Source of the DNA: Hysterium pulicare CBS 123377
Lineage: Eukaryota > Ascomycota > Dothideomycetes > Hysteriales > Hysteriaceae
DNA length: 32,230 nt
NCBI GenBank assembly: GCA_000467715.1
Contig: AJFK01000160.1
Span: forward strand, 1 to 32,230
Reading direction: 5' to 3'
Shown here: positions 28,787-32,230 of the stretch, piece by piece
Numbering within the stretch: position 1 is the stretch's first letter
How the letters are laid out: each line of letters starts with the position of its first letter
Made by a program: the position numbers and the translations under genes
The notes under the pieces: generated by a model
What the model was told of the DNA's origin: nothing
Seen by the model: the letters and a program-made list of their open reading frames with translations, nothing else
The model's database searches: none

Positions 28787-31312
28787 ATGAGTACAACACG
28801 CCGTTCGCCCCGCACCGACGGTACCCTGAAGCAAGGCGTGTCCATTCTGGACATGCTGACTCTTGGAGAAAGAAGAAGTCCGCAACAGTGGTATAAGGAA
28901 GAAGTTATAGACAAACTGCGGGGTCTCATTCGAGCGTTCTCGAATCCCGTCAAGTACATTGGAGAGTTTCTGTTAAGCACCTACCCAACAGCTCCTCCCA
29001 GACGTCCATTCAGGGCCACGGTAACTGCCGGAAAGACTTCTACTACCCCCTTGACCGATTCGATCTACTCAAAAATCCGGCAACCTGAGTCTACCGGCAC
29101 GGGAGACTCGTCCGTTACGAAATCTATTACCACGCCGCCTCCCACTCCAACCGCCGTAGTAGTCACCGCAACCACTGACGGTGCTCTGATCACACCGACT
29201 ACCACAATAATCGCACACACCCACTATCATTCCACGGTAAACAACGTGATTAATGTGGGTGGAGATATCAACAACTATGACAACGCCCCTCCGTCGAATT
29301 CTCGCACCTTCAAATCGGATGAGCCTTGGGACGAGACAGAAATTCTCATCCACTACAGCATCATAGCCATAGTAGCCCTTTCCGCCTTGTTTTTGCTCTT
29401 CTGGGGTCTGAGTAAACTCCTACAGAGCTTCTCCCAAAAAATTATGGAAGTTATTGAAACGAGAAGTGATGCCCTCCGCGGAGAATTTCGGATTGAGCTG
29501 GACAGAAGGGATGCCCAGGCGAGAACACGTGCACGACGCCGCGGTGGAAGGAGGAGGAGAAAGCGTCTCTCAAGTAGCCCTCAGGACTATGATTCCCCCG
29601 ATCCCAGTCTTTCTGATGATGCTTCAGACTCTACTTCGAACGAGACCACGGATACTCTTTCAGATGCCTCCGGTGCGCTTACCGAGGATGCGGCATCTAA
29701 GAGTACCCGTATTGTCGGAGCACCTACCGAACAAGCTCGCGGGAAAAAGCACACTATTCAGGAGCTAACAGAAAAGGCGACTCCAGTCGACGAGGCAACT
29801 GATCTAGAAGAGATTGAAGAGTTGGAGATCGAAGTAACATTCGAAGACGAGACCACGAAAGCAGGCGAGGGAGAAGAATCAGATGGCAAGGTTGGTGAGG
29901 AGGAGGAAGAATCCAAGGCGAAAGAGGCCAAGAATGATGAAAAAAACACCGAGGAAGTCGAGAAAGAAGAGAAAGAAGAGGAGGACGATGATGATGAGTC
30001 CAAGGATACAAATGACCCAAATGACGACGACGATCATGATGATGATAATGATGATGATGATGGCGGGAACGATGACCCTGGCGCGGGAGCAATTGCTGTC
30101 TCAAATGCTGGCGACCCAAATTCTGGTCCTGCTGGCGAGCATGTCGAGCATGCAAACGAGACAAGCGAAAGCCATAAGAAGACTGCGCACGTTAACAACC
30201 AAATACTTGCCAAAACATTCGATGACATACAAGAAAAACTCGCCACGATCGAGTCGTTGTATACGCAATACGGTAAAATCGAGCTGGAGGTCCGAGTCAT
30301 CCAAGGTGACATGTTCCTCGCCCGTGGGTCAGATATCGTCGAGATCAACAAGCTGGTGAAGGTCAACTGCATACGCACTTTGAACTGGCACGCCTGGCTT
30401 GATGACGAAGTTATCGATCTTATTTGCAGATTGAAGTTGTTCCCGTGGGGTCTTAGAAACTCTCGTGCTCTGTCAGATATACATTCTGTCACAATGTTGT
30501 TCGAGTATGGAGTTGTCACACCTCAATTAAGCAGTGTTATCTGCGATGAAAGTGTGAATACGCTGATTCTACCACTGAACCTGGGCAGTCTTCATTGGGT
30601 CACGGCGGTATGCACAGCTTCAACCGGACAGATCAGAGTCGACATCTACGATTCAATGCGTCGGATTGGTAGTGGCCCTGACCAAAGTGCAGTGGCACAG
30701 GTACATAACTTCATGCGGGGGATTGCTCAGGTCGAGGGTCTTGCATCACACTGGGATACTTCCACTCGTCGATTCACGTTCCATGAATGCTTATGCCACC
30801 GACAAGAAGAGGGTGGATGCGGTCTCCACACAATCGAAAACATGATCGATCTCCTCGAGCATGGCGTGATACAAGTCTTTCCAGAGAGGAATTGCGATAA
30901 TAGCCTCCGCTTCCACTACTTGGACCTAATCCAACAAGGCATTTTGAAAGCTAATGAGCCGATCCTCAAAAGTGAGTCCACTCCAGCCGCTACGGTTCCT
31001 CCTGGCCCTAACGCTTCCAACAGCGTTCCCGTAACGTCACCGACTCTTTCGGCCTCTGGGAACTCCTACTCCGCAACCTCTCCACTAGATACGAATGCAA
31101 TAGCTATGAAAGCCCCGGTGTCTGAATCTGCTCCCTTGGTAAAATGGAAACTTCAGGTATCTACTTCTCAGCCCTTTAAGTTCCCTGAGATGAAGCATAA
31201 GCTTGTTCCGCCTACATCCGGAATTGAGCTTGAGAAGAGGAAAGCGAGGAGAGAGAAGCTGGCGGCGGCGAAGAGAAGGGCGGAGAAGAAGGGAGAGGAT
31301 AGGATGGGATAG
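28787..31312 (+). CDS. Membrane-anchored Ulp1-like (C48) cysteine protease
   Basis: A single exon. The frame is open from 28475, but the Met at 28787 is preferred: it follows a C/T-rich leader and its context is ATCATCATG. It encodes 841 residues. The order is: N-terminal region; Ser/Thr/Pro-rich stretch (about 60-145); an Asn/Gly/Val segment (VNNVINVGGDINNYDN, about 151-166); one transmembrane helix (about 186-208, SIIAIVALSALFLLFWGL); an Arg-rich tract (about 245-262); a long Glu/Asp tract (about 335-435); and a C-terminal protease domain. That domain has WLDDEVIDLICRLK, PLNLGSLHWVTAV (His603), IYDSM (Asp622) and QEEGGCGLHTIENM (Cys678), the His-Asp-Cys triad of Ulp/SENP enzymes, plus a Gln five residues before the Cys. 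It could remove SUMO or a similar modifier at a membrane. The family has relatives in mobile elements, but no transposase or terminal repeats were seen here. Confidence 0.8.
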   Translation: MSTTRRSPRTDGTLKQGVSILDMLTLGERRSPQQWYKEEVIDKLRGLIRAFSNPVKYIGEFLLSTYPTAPPRRPFRATVTAGKTSTTPLTDSIYSKIRQPESTGTGDSSVTKSITTPPPTPTAVVVTATTDGALITPTTTIIAHTHYHSTVNNVINVGGDINNYDNAPPSNSRTFKSDEPWDETEILIHYSIIAIVALSALFLLFWGLSKLLQSFSQKIMEVIETRSDALRGEFRIELDRRDAQARTRARRRGGRRRRKRLSSSPQDYDSPDPSLSDDASDSTSNETTDTLSDASGALTEDAASKSTRIVGAPTEQARGKKHTIQELTEKATPVDEATDLEEIEELEIEVTFEDETTKAGEGEESDGKVGEEEEESKAKEAKNDEKNTEEVEKEEKEEEDDDDESKDTNDPNDDDDHDDDNDDDDGGNDDPGAGAIAVSNAGDPNSGPAGEHVEHANETSESHKKTAHVNNQILAKTFDDIQEKLATIESLYTQYGKIELEVRVIQGDMFLARGSDIVEINKLVKVNCIRTLNWHAWLDDEVIDLICRLKLFPWGLRNSRALSDIHSVTMLFEYGVVTPQLSSVICDESVNTLILPLNLGSLHWVTAVCTASTGQIRVDIYDSMRRIGSGPDQSAVAQVHNFMRGIAQVEGLASHWDTSTRRFTFHECLCHRQEEGGCGLHTIENMIDLLEHGVIQVFPERNCDNSLRFHYLDLIQQGILKANEPILKSESTPAATVPPGPNASNSVPVTSPTLSASGNSYSATSPLDTNAIAMKAPVSESAPLVKWKLQVSTSQPFKFPEMKHKLVPPTSGIELEKRKARREKLAAAKRRAEKKGEDRMG

Positions 31313-32230
31313 GGAGGGGTGGCTTCTAATCTTTCTTGTTATTGTTTATTTTGACTGCGAATGTTTGTGCTGCGCTTGGTCTACGATCTGAAGACGTAGC
31401 CAAGAACTTTTTTTGTTGTTATGGATAGCTTTAGTTGTCTCTTTTCTGTATTTCTGTATCGACACTGTCAATGTTATGGGACGGTACTACATGTATATCA
31501 TCTACTGCTTTTCGAGCAGGCTGGTTTGGACTCAGTCTTTCTATCGCGTCTTTCAAAATCATCAAAAGTTTGTCTGTCTACAAGTACAGCCTTTAGCCCC
31601 GAATTAATTTGATCCACTGCCTCGTGCTCTGTAAAGTCCCACCAATTCCGGCAATCCTCTATGAGGGAGCTCGGAACCTCCAAGTTCATGACTTTGCCTT
31701 TTGCAAACATCAGTATAACGGACTCTGTGATATGGGGATAAAGTAGGATCGATATTGAAGCCAGGTCCTCCCCGTTACAGACAAGTTGTTGAAATATTTA
31801 TCAGTTAGCGTGACCATTAGTGCGGGCAAGCTCCTAAAATCGCAACATCAGACCAAGTCACAGTCAGCTACAACATCTTTTATCTTTTAAAACTTTCACA
31901 TGAATGATGATATTAATTGTGACATTATAGGTCCTGCCTGCACCAATCAAATCGGCGTGGTAAAGAATTCAGTCTTTGCTATATATACGCGTTTATCACC
32001 TAAGCGTCGTAGGATGTGTATTTTTTCATAGAATTGCACCCCTAACCACAAATCCATGGCATCGATTCCATCCTGTTAGCACGCCTAGCTTGCCTTCCAT
32101 TTTATCTCTATGATAGCTAAAGTAGACCCTTCAGGCTCCTTAATACTAACCAACTAAAAACAAGAAAGAAGAGTTTAATTAAGCTTAACTATGCGTAAGC
32201 AGCAATTATATTTAAAGCTCTTATTTATAG
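31313..32230. other. A+T-rich end region with a possible gene fragment
   Basis: A minus-strand frame is open from 31797 to 31498 (99 codons plus TGA; first Met at 31710). It reads like coding sequence (SSLIEDCRNWWDFTEHEAVD, ALVDRQTF-like) but has no clear start or family. It may be the last exon of a decayed gene. From about 31860 to the end the sequence is A+T-rich, with no gene recognised. Confidence 0.3.

Noticed and set aside
29754-30519. Long overlapping frames on both strands in the acidic region of the Ulp1-like gene
   Set aside because: GAN-repeat composition removes stops in other frames; translations are homopolymer-like (Ser or His/Leu/Arg).
1-32230. CRISPR array, bacterial operons, or intact transposon
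   Set aside because: No spaced direct repeats, no Shine-Dalgarno-linked operons and no transposase or reverse transcriptase motifs were seen; the genes are spliced and fungal.

Overview
This is nuclear DNA of a filamentous ascomycete (Pezizomycotina; the protein styles would suit Leotiomycetes, but that is an inference). The evidence is short introns (mostly 46-63 nt) with CTRAY-type branch sites, pyrimidine-rich leaders, a spliceosomal cyclophilin, an ALE1-type MBOAT enzyme, and plant-matter-related secreted proteins (expansin-like, intradiol dioxygenase). No bacterial, viral or intact transposon genes were seen.

Layout. (1) 1-5365: three tandem + strand copies of one F-box/leucine-rich family. 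The first two are broken by frameshifts and stops and the third is intact. (2) 5366-11897: conserved core genes. An ALE1-like lysophospholipid acyltransferase (-, 7 exons, one GC-AG intron) is divergent from a CWC27-like spliceosomal cyclophilin (+). An extracellular intradiol dioxygenase (-, 4 exons) follows, convergent with CWC27. (3) 13153-19824: a second F-box group on the - strand with four members in different states: one heavily decayed, one with a single 5' frameshift, one nearly intact but apparently shortened by a late stop, and one C-terminal-half-like orphan. (4) 20054-22045: an uncharacterised multi-pass membrane protein. (5) 22805-23229: two tRNA-like loci, the second interrupted by a near-perfect hairpin. 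(6) 24086-27094: an expansin-like secreted protein (+) and a CDF metal transporter (-), convergent. (7) 28787-31312: a large single-exon protein with a transmembrane segment, a basic tract, a long acidic tract and a C-terminal Ulp1-like (C48) cysteine protease domain. (8) The last 0.9 kb is increasingly A+T-rich, with one possible gene fragment.

The F-box copies are held together by an identically placed phase-1 intron between the F-box half and the leucine-rich half, found in all copies where the junction can be read, including both clusters. This shows common descent and lets the broken copies be annotated. The remaining genes are ordinary single-copy genes. The Ulp1-like membrane protein, the tRNA-like pair and the F-box birth-and-death array are the parts most worth a second look. 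Exon boundaries were worked out by hand from splice signals and family alignment from memory, without transcript data.
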